Positions 54,344 through 62,973 of a stretch of 64,000 nucleotides of DNA are shown here, piece by piece; the stretch's first letter is position 1; every line of letters starts with the position of its first letter. The stretch lies in contig CAZCIX010000003.1 of assembly GCA_964498835.1 (NCBI GenBank), positions 19,000-82,999 of the forward strand. Direction: 5' to 3'. Position numbers and translations under genes: made by a program. A model generated the notes under the pieces. That model was not told where the DNA came from. It was given only the letters and a program-made list of their open reading frames with translations, and searched no databases. Origin of the DNA: JAGKXB01 sp964498835. GTDB taxonomy: Bacteria > Pseudomonadota > Gammaproteobacteria > Burkholderiales > Burkholderiaceae_D.

Positions 54344-56783
54344 GTTCAATTCGGTACTCCAGGGAAGTCAGTTTATCGGCGCCAAATTGTAATGTAATCG
54401 CCCCAGACTCGTCATTACGCAAGCGTTGAATCCCCAAACGCCCATAACGCTCAAAGACCTCCTGCTTGGGATGGTGATAACGATTGCGGTATCCCATCTG
54501 AAAAATCGCGATTTCCGGTTGTACGGCACGTAAAAAATACTCAGTAGAAGAAGTCCCACTGCCATGATGCGGTGCCAATAAGACGGTAGAACGCAACTTA
54601 TCAGCATCGCGTTGCAACAAGGCGACTTCTTGCGCTTTTTCTATATCGCCCGGCAACAATATCGATTGCGCCCCTAAAGTGATTTTCAGCGTACAGCTAC
54701 GCGCGTTGGGCTTTTCTGTCTGGTTTTGATAACTCTCCTGCAGAGGATGCAACATCTCAAATCTGATGCCATCCCAAGTCCAATGTTGTCCTGCCATGCA
54801 ATGGCGATGTTGCGGTGCAGCTTTGGCAATCGGATGATCTGGCCAAAGAGAAGACGCCACCCATCCCACTTTAATCTCTTTAAAAAGCGACAAAGCACCG
54901 CCAGAATGATCGTTATCTTGATGTGAAACAAGCACCGCATCCAAAGCATTGATCCCACGTGCGGATAAATAAGGCAGAACGACACGCGTCGCGCCATTTG
55001 AGTTGGGAGAATAATACGGCCCAGTGTCATACAGCAAACGATGGTACGGCGTTTCAATCAACAATGCCATGCCTTGCCCGATATCAAATGCCGTCACCCA
55101 CATCGTTCCTTCTTTGGGATGGGATGACAAATTTAAAATCAAAGGTAGCCACCCAACCACACCCATCCAACGCAATGGCCAACCATACGGCGCCAGCATC
55201 CACAACATGCTCAAAAAAGCCCAGATAAAAATCCATGCATCAGGCACTGGCGTCGTCCAAACCGCAAACGGTAAGCTGCTTAAATAGTGCAAAACATAAG
55301 CCAAGCCATGCATGATTTCATGCCCACCTAGCAATAACCAAATGGATAAAGGCGCGGGCAATACTGCGCCTGCCAACGCCAACGGTGTCACCAGCAAACT
55401 GATTAAGGGAATCGCCACCGCGTTGGCGATTGGACTGAGCAAGGATATTTGGCCAAACAACAAGATCGTCAATGGCACCAATCCGATGGTGACGACATAC
55501 TGCGTATGCGTGGCGGATTTGAGTAATGTGAGAAAAGCCTGCCAACGTTCCGGCTTTGTATTATCTACATTGAATTGCGAGGCAGTACGCCCCACCGAAG
55601 CATATAAAATCACCGCCACTGCACCAAACGACAACCAAAATCCCGGCCACAACAAAGCCCAAGGATCCAGCAATAAAACAACGCCCAACGCCAGGCACAA
55701 CACATGCGACACGTTGGTGAGTCGATCAAACCACAGCGCCACCGCAACCACCGACAACATATACAAAGTACGTTGTGCCGGAACACCAAATCCCGCCAGC
55801 AAGACATACACCAAAGCCGCCAATGCACCAGTCAGAGCCGCCGCTTTTTGCGCTGGCAAGATAAGTGGCAATTGCGCATTGGTAAAAAATGAACGTCGCC
55901 ACAAGATGAAAATCATTTTGGCGAACAGGCCAGCAATCATGGTGATATGCAAACCTGAAATCGAAATCAAATGACCGATCCCGGTGCGATTAAAAACGCG
56001 CCAATCCGATTGCCCCACCACACGCTGATCACCCACCACCAACGCCACTAGCACACCGGCGTATTCTTTGCCTGGCAAAGCCGCCAAAATCCGTTCTCGC
56101 AACACGCTACGCATACGCTCCACGACGTTGCCAACGCTCCATACAAACGTATCCAATCGTCGATTATCTGGATCCTGCTGCACAGCACCAGTGGCGCGCA
56201 AACGCTGTTCTAATAACCAAACTTCATAATCAAAACCATGTGGATTGGCATTGCCATGCGGGCGCTGCAAGCGCACCGTCATTTGCCAGCGCTCACCAGG
56301 CAACAGCTCAACAGTAGGTTGGATTTGTTTTTCACCAAAAGAAAAATACCAAGACAAGGCTAATCGTGATGGCAAGTCCGGCACAGGCAACGCATCTGCT
56401 ACTGACGGTGTCACAACACGCTCAACAGCAAAATTAAAACGCACGCCTTGCTCAAAACGATAGGGCAAACTATCTATCGTGCCGATCACCGTGACGTTGC
56501 GCCCTTCCCACGATTTGGGTAATTCTTCCTTCAAATAATGGTGCGCAAACAATGCCGCCCACATCACGCCGCACACCGCGCCCAAACCAGTCAGTAAACA
56601 TAACCTGGATACATTCAACAATTGTGCTTGAAATGTGGACGCGTACTTTGATTGCAGCGATAACAGCAAACCCAGGAACAATGCCAACAACAAACCGCAC
56701 CACAACATCAATGCGTCTGGCAACACTGCTTGATTTTGCAAATAAGCAATACCAAGCACAAAACCAAGGATGGCACTGCGCAT
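54318..56783 (-). CDS. comEC: DNA internalisation/competence protein ComEC/Rec2
   Basis: 821-aa polytopic inner-membrane channel protein for DNA uptake. N-terminal DUF4131 region, then the competence domain (about 235-510; GIGHLISISGLHITMIAGL). The C-terminal metallo-beta-lactamase domain (about 545-790) has HQDNDHSGGALSLF and LLAPHHGSGTS. ATG at 56783. A copy of its first bases plus the tatD-comEC junction is duplicated upstream (see the repeats at 56757 and 57614). Whether the organism is naturally transformable cannot be decided from this. Confidence 0.94.
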   Translation of the reverse strand: MRSAILGFVLGIAYLQNQAVLPDALMLWCGLLLALFLGLLLSLQSKYASTFQAQLLNVSRLCLLTGLGAVCGVMWAALFAHHYLKEELPKSWEGRNVTVIGTIDSLPYRFEQGVRFNFAVERVVTPSVADALPVPDLPSRLALSWYFSFGEKQIQPTVELLPGERWQMTVRLQRPHGNANPHGFDYEVWLLEQRLRATGAVQQDPDNRRLDTFVWSVGNVVERMRSVLRERILAALPGKEYAGVLVALVVGDQRVVGQSDWRVFNRTGIGHLISISGLHITMIAGLFAKMIFILWRRSFFTNAQLPLILPAQKAAALTGALAALVYVLLAGFGVPAQRTLYMLSVVAVALWFDRLTNVSHVLCLALGVVLLLDPWALLWPGFWLSFGAVAVILYASVGRTASQFNVDNTKPERWQAFLTLLKSATHTQYVVTIGLVPLTILLFGQISLLSPIANAVAIPLISLLVTPLALAGAVLPAPLSIWLLLGGHEIMHGLAYVLHYLSSLPFAVWTTPVPDAWIFIWAFLSMLWMLAPYGWPLRWMGVVGWLPLILNLSSHPKEGTMWVTAFDIGQGMALLIETPYHRLLYDTGPYYSPNSNGATRVVLPYLSARGINALDAVLVSHQDNDHSGGALSLFKEIKVGWVASSLWPDHPIAKAAPQHRHCMAGQHWTWDGIRFEMLHPLQESYQNQTEKPNARSCTLKITLGAQSILLPGDIEKAQEVALLQRDADKLRSTVLLAPHHGSGTSSTEYFLRAVQPEIAIFQMGYRNRYHHPKQEVFERYGRLGIQRLRNDESGAITLQFGADKLTSLEYRIEHARYWYGR

Positions 56784-56905
56784 ATAAAAATAAAAAAGTG
56801 GAATTTAAGGAAATAAACGAGCAAGCCGAGGTAAGACTACACCGACATTGACTGCCGTAGCTTGCGCTATCTCAGAGGGAGAGATATTACGTAATTGCGC
56901 CAACG
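56757..56905. repeat. Duplicated comEC/tatD junction, copy A (includes a truncated tatD 3' end)
   Basis: About 149 bp: the first comEC codons, the intergenic bases and the last codons of tatD, ending ...AVNVGVVLPRLARLFP in the minus frame. It reappears with a few substitutions at 57614-57782. Beyond TTGCGCCAACG the copy stops resembling tatD. The two copies bracket the RAYT gene and its REP units. Confidence 0.85.
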
Positions 56906-56930
56906 CAGCAATTGAGTCGCCAACCTTTCT

Positions 56931-56962
56931 CGTTCCCACGCTCCTGCGTGGGAATGCATACA
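56931..56962. repeat. REP unit, family 2, downstream of the RAYT gene
   Basis: TTCCCACGC, a 4-nt loop, GCGTGGGAA, followed by TGCATAC. Located just past the 3' end of the RAYT gene (about 56933-56954). Confidence 0.85.
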
Positions 56963-56966
56963 TCTC

Positions 56967-57497
56967 TTACCATTGACGACACACCTTCAATAAACCAGGT
57001 TTACTCAAGTAATCCCTAGCACTGGAATAACGCCAATCTTCTGCCGCATCTACATAACCGCGTTTCACCGGATTTTGGTGAATGTAGTCAATCTTTTGCC
57101 GCATCATTTGCTCTCCCTGAATCAATTCAGGATGCACGCCTTCCTGCCAAAATTGATAAGCACGATCATATTTATGGGCTTTTTTGTAAAACGCCAATTG
57201 ATCCAAAATCTGTCTTATGTTGTGTTCAGTAAGATATTGAATCAGATTTTTGGTTGTCCATGATTTGAACCTAGCAATATCTTGATTCAGGTTCTGGCTT
57301 CTAAGTACAAAATGACAATGATTTTCCAGCACAACCCACGCATACACTTGAAGCCCATCCTTGTTTAAAAAACGCAGAGAATCGAGCAAGATGTCGACGG
57401 TGTCAGGACGAGTGAATACTGGAATCCAATGCAAAACTGTCAAGGTAACGAAGTGCGGCTTTTCGGGTTCGATGATTTTGTAACGGCTTCTACCCAT
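56967..57497 (-). CDS. REP-associated tyrosine transposase (RAYT, TnpA_REP)
   Basis: 176 aa from ATG at 57497 (MGRSRYKIIEPEKPHF); an in-frame start 19 codons upstream lies in the REP sequence. It is an HUH/Y1 single-strand nuclease of the IS200/IS605-like RAYT group: HUH histidines H60 and H62 in VVLENHCHFVL, and catalytic Tyr138 in KIDYIHQNPVKRGYVD. The EGVHPELIQ and EDWRYSSARDY segments are family-typical. The gene is flanked by REP palindromes on both sides, the classical RAYT arrangement. It is intact, so it may be active on the family-2 REPs. Confidence 0.9.
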   Translation of the reverse strand: MGRSRYKIIEPEKPHFVTLTVLHWIPVFTRPDTVDILLDSLRFLNKDGLQVYAWVVLENHCHFVLRSQNLNQDIARFKSWTTKNLIQYLTEHNIRQILDQLAFYKKAHKYDRAYQFWQEGVHPELIQGEQMMRQKIDYIHQNPVKRGYVDAAEDWRYSSARDYLSKPGLLKVCRQW

Positions 57498-57507
57498 AGT
57501 TAGGCTC

Positions 57508-57544
57508 GGTATGCATTCCCACGCGGGAGCGTGGGAACGAGAAA
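57508..57544. repeat. REP unit, family 2, upstream of the RAYT gene (inverted copy)
   Basis: GTATGCATTCCCACGC, GGGA loop, GCGTGGGAACGAGA. Its stem is TTCCCACGC (57516-57524) with GCGTGGGAA (57529-57537). It is in opposite orientation to the copy at 56931. Confidence 0.88.
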
Positions 57545-57571
57545 ATCTGAACAACTACACTCTTTACCTGC

Positions 57572-57604
57572 ACTAGTTCCCACGCTCCCGCATGGAAATG
57601 CATA
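57572..57604. repeat. REP unit, family 2, third and imperfect copy
   Basis: GTTCCCACGCTCCCGCATGG followed by AAATGCATATG. The stem is degenerate on its right arm. It lies between the second REP and copy B of the duplicated junction. Confidence 0.75.
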
Positions 57605-57613
57605 TGAAGCTAA

Positions 57614-57782
57614 CACAAAACCAATGATGGCACTGCGCATATCAATTCAATTCAGTTTTTCAAATAAAAAATGGAATTTAAGGAAATAAACGAGTTAAAC
57701 GAGCAAGTCGAGGTAAGACTACACCGGCATTGACTGCCGTAGCTTGCGCTATCTCAGAGGGAGAGATATTACGTAATTGCGC
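57614..57782. repeat. Duplicated comEC/tatD junction, copy B
   Basis: Matches copy A (56757-56905) with a few substitutions and small indels. It contains the start of comEC, then TTAAGGAAATAAACGAG and the tatD 3' end. Its last 55 bases (57728-57782) are identical to 57883-57937, the first bases after the N run. Confidence 0.88.
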
Positions 57783-58636
57783 NNNNNNNNNNNNNNNNNN
57801 NNNNNNNNNNNNNNNNNNNNNNNNNNNNNNNNNNNNNNNNNNNNNNNNNNNNNNNNNNNNNNNNNNNNNNNNNNNNNNNNNNCATTGACTGCCGTAGCTT
57901 GCGCTATCTCAGAGGGAGAGATATTACGTAATTGCGCCAACGTCGCGCCAATACGCGGCAATTGTTCTGGACTGTTGGGCTGATCCAATCCACGCAACCA
58001 TGCTGGCGCGCCATCTGGCGCATCGGTTTCCAGGACGATGCTGGCTAACGGCAACTGGGCAGCCAAGCGTCGAATTTGCAATGCACGGGGAAAGGTCATC
58101 GCACCACCAAAACCCAGCTTGAAACCTAGCCGTATAAATTCTTCTGCTTGTTGAAAACTGCCATTAAAAGCATGCGCAATCCCACCTGGCACACGAATAC
58201 GCCGCAAATATTTCAATATCAAATCCTGCGAACGCCGCACATGCAGCAAGACTGGCAGATCAAAATCACGTGCGATTTTGAGTTGCTCCACGTAAAAATG
58301 TTCCTGCTTTTCACGCATTGCTGGCGTGCATAACGCTGGAATAAAAAAATCCAAGCCAATTTCGCCAATTGCAACAAAACGTGTATCGCTTAAGGCAGCA
58401 GGAATAGCAGCACGCAAAGCCAGCAAATCACGCTCATCCGCTTGCGGTACAAGCATGGGATGTATCCCCAAAGCGTAGACAGCATTCTGCGATTGATGCG
58501 CTAACTTAGCGATCGTTTGGAAATTGGCTTTTTCCAGCGCAGGAATGACAATCCACACCACGCCCTGCTGCACTGCACAATCGGCAGCGCCAGCTAACAC
58601 AGGGGCATCAAGATGGCAATGGGTGTCTATCCACAT
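57678..58636 (-). CDS. tatD: TatD-family metal-dependent hydrolase, interrupted by an assembly gap
   Basis: TatD deoxyribonuclease family TIM barrel. Metal-binding HxH in MWIDTHCHLD, Glu in IGEIGLDFF, His in LLHVRRSQD and IAHAFNGS, and Asp in LETDAPDGAPAW. The frame runs from 58636 to the N run at 57783-57882. If the 100 Ns and one of the two flanking 55-bp copies are removed (155 bp), the remaining 804 bp form one open frame of 267 aa ending AVNAGVVLPRLARL...FP with the stop at 57678-57680. That is the normal TatD length. So the gene is most likely intact and the gap artificial. Confidence 0.85.
57783..57882. other. Assembly gap: 100 Ns
   Basis: Exactly 100 N, the common placeholder for a scaffold gap of unknown size. 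The same 55 bases lie directly on both sides, as expected for two contig ends that overlap by one k-mer. Confidence 0.95.
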
Positions 58637-58776
58637 GGTTGTTTTCTAAAATTTAAACAACCTCTACACACCAGCACGAGTTTGGTGGCAAAAATAAAAG
58701 AAAAAACAAGCTCGTTTAACAATAATTGAATAATGGCGTTTATTTTAAGAATGCCGCTACAGCGTATAGATATTTA

Positions 58777-59841
58777 TCAACGCTGAACCAAGGACATTGG
58801 CACTGCAATACACCCTATACACCCTATAACACAAGCTGCGCCAACGATACTGGTACCTACCGTAAAGCTTCCTAAAACAAATGATAATGCTGTTTGACCT
58901 AAATTCATGGCTGTTTCGGAACTGCCCTGATTCATGACTCCGTAGCCTATTAGACCATTTATTACAGCACCAGCAATAGCACCAGCAATAGCACCACCAC
59001 CAGCAACAGCACTAGTCCCTGCACCAGCCTGAAGGATACACGGTCCAACTATTGCCCCTAGCGAGCCACTAACGATCGCTCCACCAATCGCCCCCATTCG
59101 AGTCGCTTCCAAAGAGTCATAACTTTCATAGTAATTGTGAAGAATAGCGGCACCAGTATAGCCAATCAATGCGCTGGCAGCGCTACTTAATCCACCAAAA
59201 ACTACTCCACCAGCTAGGGAGGGACCAACAACTCTACAAAAAGGTGAACATACACCCTCAATGCTTGTTGCTAGATTACTCAGTTGAGTTGTTGTAGTAG
59301 TAGTTGCGGGTCTTGCTAGATCTATATCAAAAAAGGAACCATTTAATCCTGCTCTAGAATTTCGTACACCTCTTTCCATCTCATCCAAATTATCAACAAA
59401 ACTTGCCGTAGCAACTGGTACAGTTGTGTCTGCTACCACGGCGTCCCTCACATAGATTACATCACCGTGCTCACGACTATTAAAGGCCTGATATAACTCC
59501 TCCATAAAATGCACTGCTTGATTTTGTGAAGTACATAAAACTGGAGTCGCCCCCTTGTCTCTGACCAAATGGAGTGCTAAATCACGATCACCTTGCCCAA
59601 CTACCACATCCAGTAAATACTTTTGCGTGCCGTCAATATCAAAAGCTACATTAATATCAAAACCAGCATCTAATAATTTTTCTATAAGCGCTTCTTTCTT
59701 CTCAATATTCTGGCACCCACTGTTTGCATAGAATCGGTCCAATGCCATGAATGTGGTTTTAGCACGCTGTTCTAAAGTTGGCGGTGAAGGTTGCCCCACA
59801 AATCCAGACGAAGGCAATGAAGAACCAATAGCACTAAACAT
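58777..59841 (-). CDS. Unrecognised protein: ankyrin-like N-terminus and glycine-rich membrane C-terminus
   Basis: 354 aa, no signal peptide. I do not recognise the family. Residues about 46-105 look like one or two ankyrin-type repeats (KEALIEKLLDAGFDINVAF; RDLALHLVRDKGATPVL). A Thr run at about 180-185 marks a linker. From about 205 to 350 the protein is hydrophobic, with many small-residue motifs (GGGAIAGAIAGAVINGLIGY, GAIGGAIVSGSLGAIVG), as in glycine-zipper membrane-inserting proteins, and four cysteines near the end. It could be a membrane-inserting effector or toxin, but nothing beside it (secretion or immunity genes) shows this. ATG at 59841; weak ribosome-binding site. Confidence 0.7.
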   Translation of the reverse strand: MFSAIGSSLPSSGFVGQPSPPTLEQRAKTTFMALDRFYANSGCQNIEKKEALIEKLLDAGFDINVAFDIDGTQKYLLDVVVGQGDRDLALHLVRDKGATPVLCTSQNQAVHFMEELYQAFNSREHGDVIYVRDAVVADTTVPVATASFVDNLDEMERGVRNSRAGLNGSFFDIDLARPATTTTTTQLSNLATSIEGVCSPFCRVVGPSLAGGVVFGGLSSAASALIGYTGAAILHNYYESYDSLEATRMGAIGGAIVSGSLGAIVGPCILQAGAGTSAVAGGGAIAGAIAGAVINGLIGYGVMNQGSSETAMNLGQTALSFVLGSFTVGTSIVGAACVIGCIGCIAVPMSLVQR

Positions 59842-59979
59842 AATATTTTCACGATTCTTAAAATGAGAGTTTTCAGGAAACTAAACTAAACAATACAAAT
59901 TTAGCTTTGTTAAAAAATGTTATTATATCAATAATTAAATGCATTGTTAATAATAATTTTTTATCTGCCTTGATAAAGA

Positions 59980-61155
59980 CTAAAACGACGATTCAAAAAA
60001 ACTCAGCACATCAGCGCGACGTGCCAACGTATCTTTTTGAGCAAGCTGGATTAACTCACAAGTGTAGCTAGATTCAAATAGCAAATAGGAAGCCAATACT
60101 GCACCACGCGCTTCGGTGGCACCGATGCCAGATAGCAAGGTTCTGATGGGAAGCGGCAAACTGCTCACATGGCGACTGGCAATGTCGTCCAAACGTTCAG
60201 ATGGCGCGATGACGAGAAGATCGACTTTACGCAATGGCATTTTGTCCCTCAACGCATCAGGCACCATAGATAAAGTCGCATTGATACGCGTTAAACGTTC
60301 AATATCTACCGCCAGACTATCCAAAAAAATACTGGACATCGCATGCCCTGCAATTTGCGCCAAACTGGGATATTGGCTAGGAATAGAAACATCCCGTGCT
60401 GGTTCCACCAAACGTCCGGCGCCGACCACCAACACTTTGCTAGCCCCCAAATGAATTGCCGGCGAAATCGGTGCTAGTTGCCGCATGGAACCATCACCAC
60501 AATATTCACGCTGTCCATCACAAAACAAAGGTATTGCGGGAAAAATAAAGGGGATAGCTGATGAAGCAAGCAAATGTTCAATACCAATCTGATCTTTTAA
60601 CGCGATACGCTGCATCCTGGCCCAAGGAGCAATATCGCTAGCAGTTTGGTAAAAAGTAATGTGTTGCCCTGCAGTATAAGACGATACAGATACGGCTAAT
60701 GCATGCAACGCTCGGCGTGACAACGCTTGATCCAGACGCGGCAAATCTAACATCCGATGTAGCAAACCTACCAAAGGCGTGTTATCTAACAATGCATTGG
60801 GAGGTGAGGCATGCCATTTCCGCAACAACCAACCAAAAGATAACAAAGACAACCACTTCGCACCCGAACGTATAACACCAAGAGAATCAGCGCGATAAAC
60901 CTGCTCCACAGTAAGATTCTCCCAAACATGCAGAATCTTCGAGACAGCACTTGAAAAATTTTCAGAATAACAAGCCAATGCTGTTGCATTAATTGCACCA
61001 GCCGAGGTACCACAAATAATATCGAACGGATTGCGTTTAGCCGGCCAACCAGCATCGCACAAAATCGAATTAATTGCCTGCAAAACGCCCACTTGATATG
61101 CTGCTCGTGCCCCACCGCCACTTAATACAAGACCTGTTTTTTGTAAGTTTTCCAT
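59980..61155 (-). CDS. Patatin-like phospholipase family protein
   Basis: 391 aa acyl hydrolase of the patatin/RssA-like family. Oxyanion-hole glycine motif LVLSGGGARAAYQVGV, nucleophile Ser51 in GTSAGAINA (G-x-S-x-G), and catalytic Asp221 in CGDGSMRQLAP, so the Ser-Asp dyad is complete. No signal peptide or membrane segment. It probably hydrolyses membrane or storage lipids; the substrate is unknown. Monocistronic, 139 bp after the ankyrin-like gene start. Confidence 0.9.
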   Translation of the reverse strand: MENLQKTGLVLSGGGARAAYQVGVLQAINSILCDAGWPAKRNPFDIICGTSAGAINATALACYSENFSSAVSKILHVWENLTVEQVYRADSLGVIRSGAKWLSLLSFGWLLRKWHASPPNALLDNTPLVGLLHRMLDLPRLDQALSRRALHALAVSVSSYTAGQHITFYQTASDIAPWARMQRIALKDQIGIEHLLASSAIPFIFPAIPLFCDGQREYCGDGSMRQLAPISPAIHLGASKVLVVGAGRLVEPARDVSIPSQYPSLAQIAGHAMSSIFLDSLAVDIERLTRINATLSMVPDALRDKMPLRKVDLLVIAPSERLDDIASRHVSSLPLPIRTLLSGIGATEARGAVLASYLLFESSYTCELIQLAQKDTLARRADVLSFFESSF

Positions 61156-61212
61156 TCTGCAAGAGTCACCAGATAATCAGAAATATGTTTCATATATACA
61201 TTGCATACCCAT

Positions 61213-61242
61213 AAAAAAAACGGATATAAAATCCGTTTTTTT
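61213..61242 (-). terminator. Terminator after adk
   Basis: AAAACGGAT and ATCCGTTTT around ATAAA, with A/T tracts on both sides; 41 bp after the adk stop on the minus strand. Confidence 0.85.
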
Positions 61243-61283
61243 ATGTATTTAATCTATCTGCTTAATATTGATAACTTATTAAA

Positions 61284-61949
61284 TTAATTTTCAGTGTGAG
61301 ATAACGCAGAAAATACTCGATCACGAATTTGATCCACTGGCCCGACTCCAGCAATTTTGCTGTATTTTGGTGCTCCTGACTGACCTGAGCGTGCCCATTG
61401 ACCATAGTAGTCGAGCAAAATTTCTGTTTGCTCGTGATAAACCGCCAAACGTTTTTGCACGGTTTCTTCCTTATCATCGTCACGCTGTACCAAATCTTCT
61501 CCAGTGACATCATCTTTGCCAGCCACTTTAGGCGGATTGAAATGAACGTGATAAGTACGACCAGAAGCAGGATGCACACGCCGACCACTCATACGCTCAA
61601 TAATCGCTGTATCAGGCACATCAATTTCCACGACATAATCGATCTCTACACCCGCTTGCTTCATCGCCTCAGCCTGCGGAATAGTGCGTGGAAAACCATC
61701 AAATAAATAGCCACGCGCACAATCATCCTGCGTCAATCTATCCTTGACTAAACGGATGATGATGTCATCGGACACCAAACCACCGCTATCCATGACTTTT
61801 TTCACTTCCACCCCCAAAGGACTACCCGCTTGAATCGCAGCACGCAGCATGTCGCCAGTAGAAATTTGTGGAATGTTGTATTTTTCTTTAATGAAATTCG
61901 CTTGTGTGCCTTTGCCAGCACCCGGTGCCCCTAACAAAATAAGACGCAT
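61284..61949 (-). CDS. adk: Adenylate kinase
   Basis: Interconverts AMP, ADP and ATP. I take the ATG at 61949 (221 aa, MRLILLGAPGAGKGTQANF), with TAGGA upstream; the longer in-frame start adds 22 unsupported residues. P-loop GAPGAGKGT, the DGFPRTIPQA motif, and a long LID domain. Last gene of the lpxK-Trm112-kdsB-adk run. Confidence 0.97.
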   Translation of the reverse strand: MRLILLGAPGAGKGTQANFIKEKYNIPQISTGDMLRAAIQAGSPLGVEVKKVMDSGGLVSDDIIIRLVKDRLTQDDCARGYLFDGFPRTIPQAEAMKQAGVEIDYVVEIDVPDTAIIERMSGRRVHPASGRTYHVHFNPPKVAGKDDVTGEDLVQRDDDKEETVQKRLAVYHEQTEILLDYYGQWARSGQSGAPKYSKIAGVGPVDQIRDRVFSALSHTEN

Positions 61950-62028
61950 GAACATTCCTAAAAGTTTATAATTTTTTACAATTTTGCCGTCTAGCTTGAC
62001 GTGCCAAACGCGCAACTTACCACATTAT

Positions 62029-62781
62029 TCATTTAAAAAATTGCTGCATACGCAGCAAATCCTCTAACGTATCTACCCCAGCCGCTGGCGCTGTCTCTGT
62101 CACATGAACCGCAATCGGATAACCATGCCACAAAACCCGCAATTGCTCTAATGCTTCAATTTGTTCAATCGGTGAAAGCTGTAAGGTTGGATACGTTTGT
62201 AAAAAAGCATTGCGATACGCGTACAAACCAATATGGCGCAAAAAAGGCGTTTGTGTATTGGCGGAAGTTTGCGCATACCCATCACGATGCCAAGGAATAG
62301 TTGCGCGTGAAAAATACAATGCCCTGCTCGCTTTATCCAGTACCACTTTGACGATGTTTGGATTACTAACATCGGCAAAATCATGAATCGCATGCGCAGC
62401 GGTCGCCATCGGTACAGTATCGCTAATCAACGCTGCCGTGGCTGCAATCAATGCAGGGTCAATTAAGGGCTCGTCACCCTGTACGTTCACAATTACGGCA
62501 TCCTCAACTAATCCCAGAGCAAGCGCGACTTCGGCAATTCTATCGGTACCAGATGGATGATCTTCACGCGTGAGATGTACTTGCACCTCATGTTGTTGAC
62601 ACGCATCAACAATGCTTGCATGGTCAGTAGCAACCACAACACGCGTCGCACCGGACTGCATTGCACGTTCAGCAACACGCACCACCATTGGTTTACCACC
62701 TAAATCTGCCAATGGTTTATTAGGCAAACGCGTGGATGCCAGGCGCGCAGGAATGATGACAGTAAAAGGTGAAGAAAACAT
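62029..62781 (-). CDS. kdsB: 3-deoxy-manno-octulosonate cytidylyltransferase
   Basis: Activates Kdo as CMP-Kdo for the lipopolysaccharide inner core. 250 aa. Nucleotide-binding IIPARLASTRLPNKPLADL at the start, then VVVATDH, NVQGDEPLIDPALI, and the metal-binding C-terminal segment. It lies between the Trm112-like gene and adk, as usual in Burkholderiales. Confidence 0.97.
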   Translation of the reverse strand: MFSSPFTVIIPARLASTRLPNKPLADLGGKPMVVRVAERAMQSGATRVVVATDHASIVDACQQHEVQVHLTREDHPSGTDRIAEVALALGLVEDAVIVNVQGDEPLIDPALIAATAALISDTVPMATAAHAIHDFADVSNPNIVKVVLDKASRALYFSRATIPWHRDGYAQTSANTQTPFLRHIGLYAYRNAFLQTYPTLQLSPIEQIEALEQLRVLWHGYPIAVHVTETAPAAGVDTLEDLLRMQQFFK

Positions 62782-62805
62782 GGATATTCGTAAAAGAAAA
62801 GCAAA

Positions 62806-62973
62806 TTAAGAAGCTAGTTCACGCGCTTCGTCTATCCACATAATTGGAATGCCATCCCGAATCGGATAAGCAAGTTTGTCCGCGCGGCAAATCAGCTCCT
62901 GTGCTTGTTTATCGTGCTCCAGAGGGCCTTTACAAAGAGGGCAAACTAAAATATCAAGCAAGCTGGCATCCAC
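62806..62973 (-). CDS. Trm112 family protein (YcaR-like)
   Basis: 55-aa small zinc-ribbon-like protein, start GTG at 62973 (GGAG 7 nt upstream); longer in-frame starts run into lpxK. LLDILVCPLCKGPLE carries the CPxC pair; the usual second pair is not complete (only ELICRADK remains), so zinc binding is uncertain. IRDGIPIMW is typical. The gene overlaps the lpxK 3' end by about 20 nt. Confidence 0.88.
   Translation of the reverse strand: MDASLLDILVCPLCKGPLEHDKQAQELICRADKLAYPIRDGIPIMWIDEARELAS

Noticed and set aside
56931..57604. Spaced palindromic repeats that could suggest a CRISPR array
   Set aside because: Only three units, in mixed orientation with unequal spacing, around a RAYT gene; there are no cas genes.
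57749..57782. tatD as a frameshifted pseudogene running through the N gap
   Set aside because: Removing the 100 Ns and one of the two identical 55-mers restores a full-length frame, so an assembly artefact is the better explanation.
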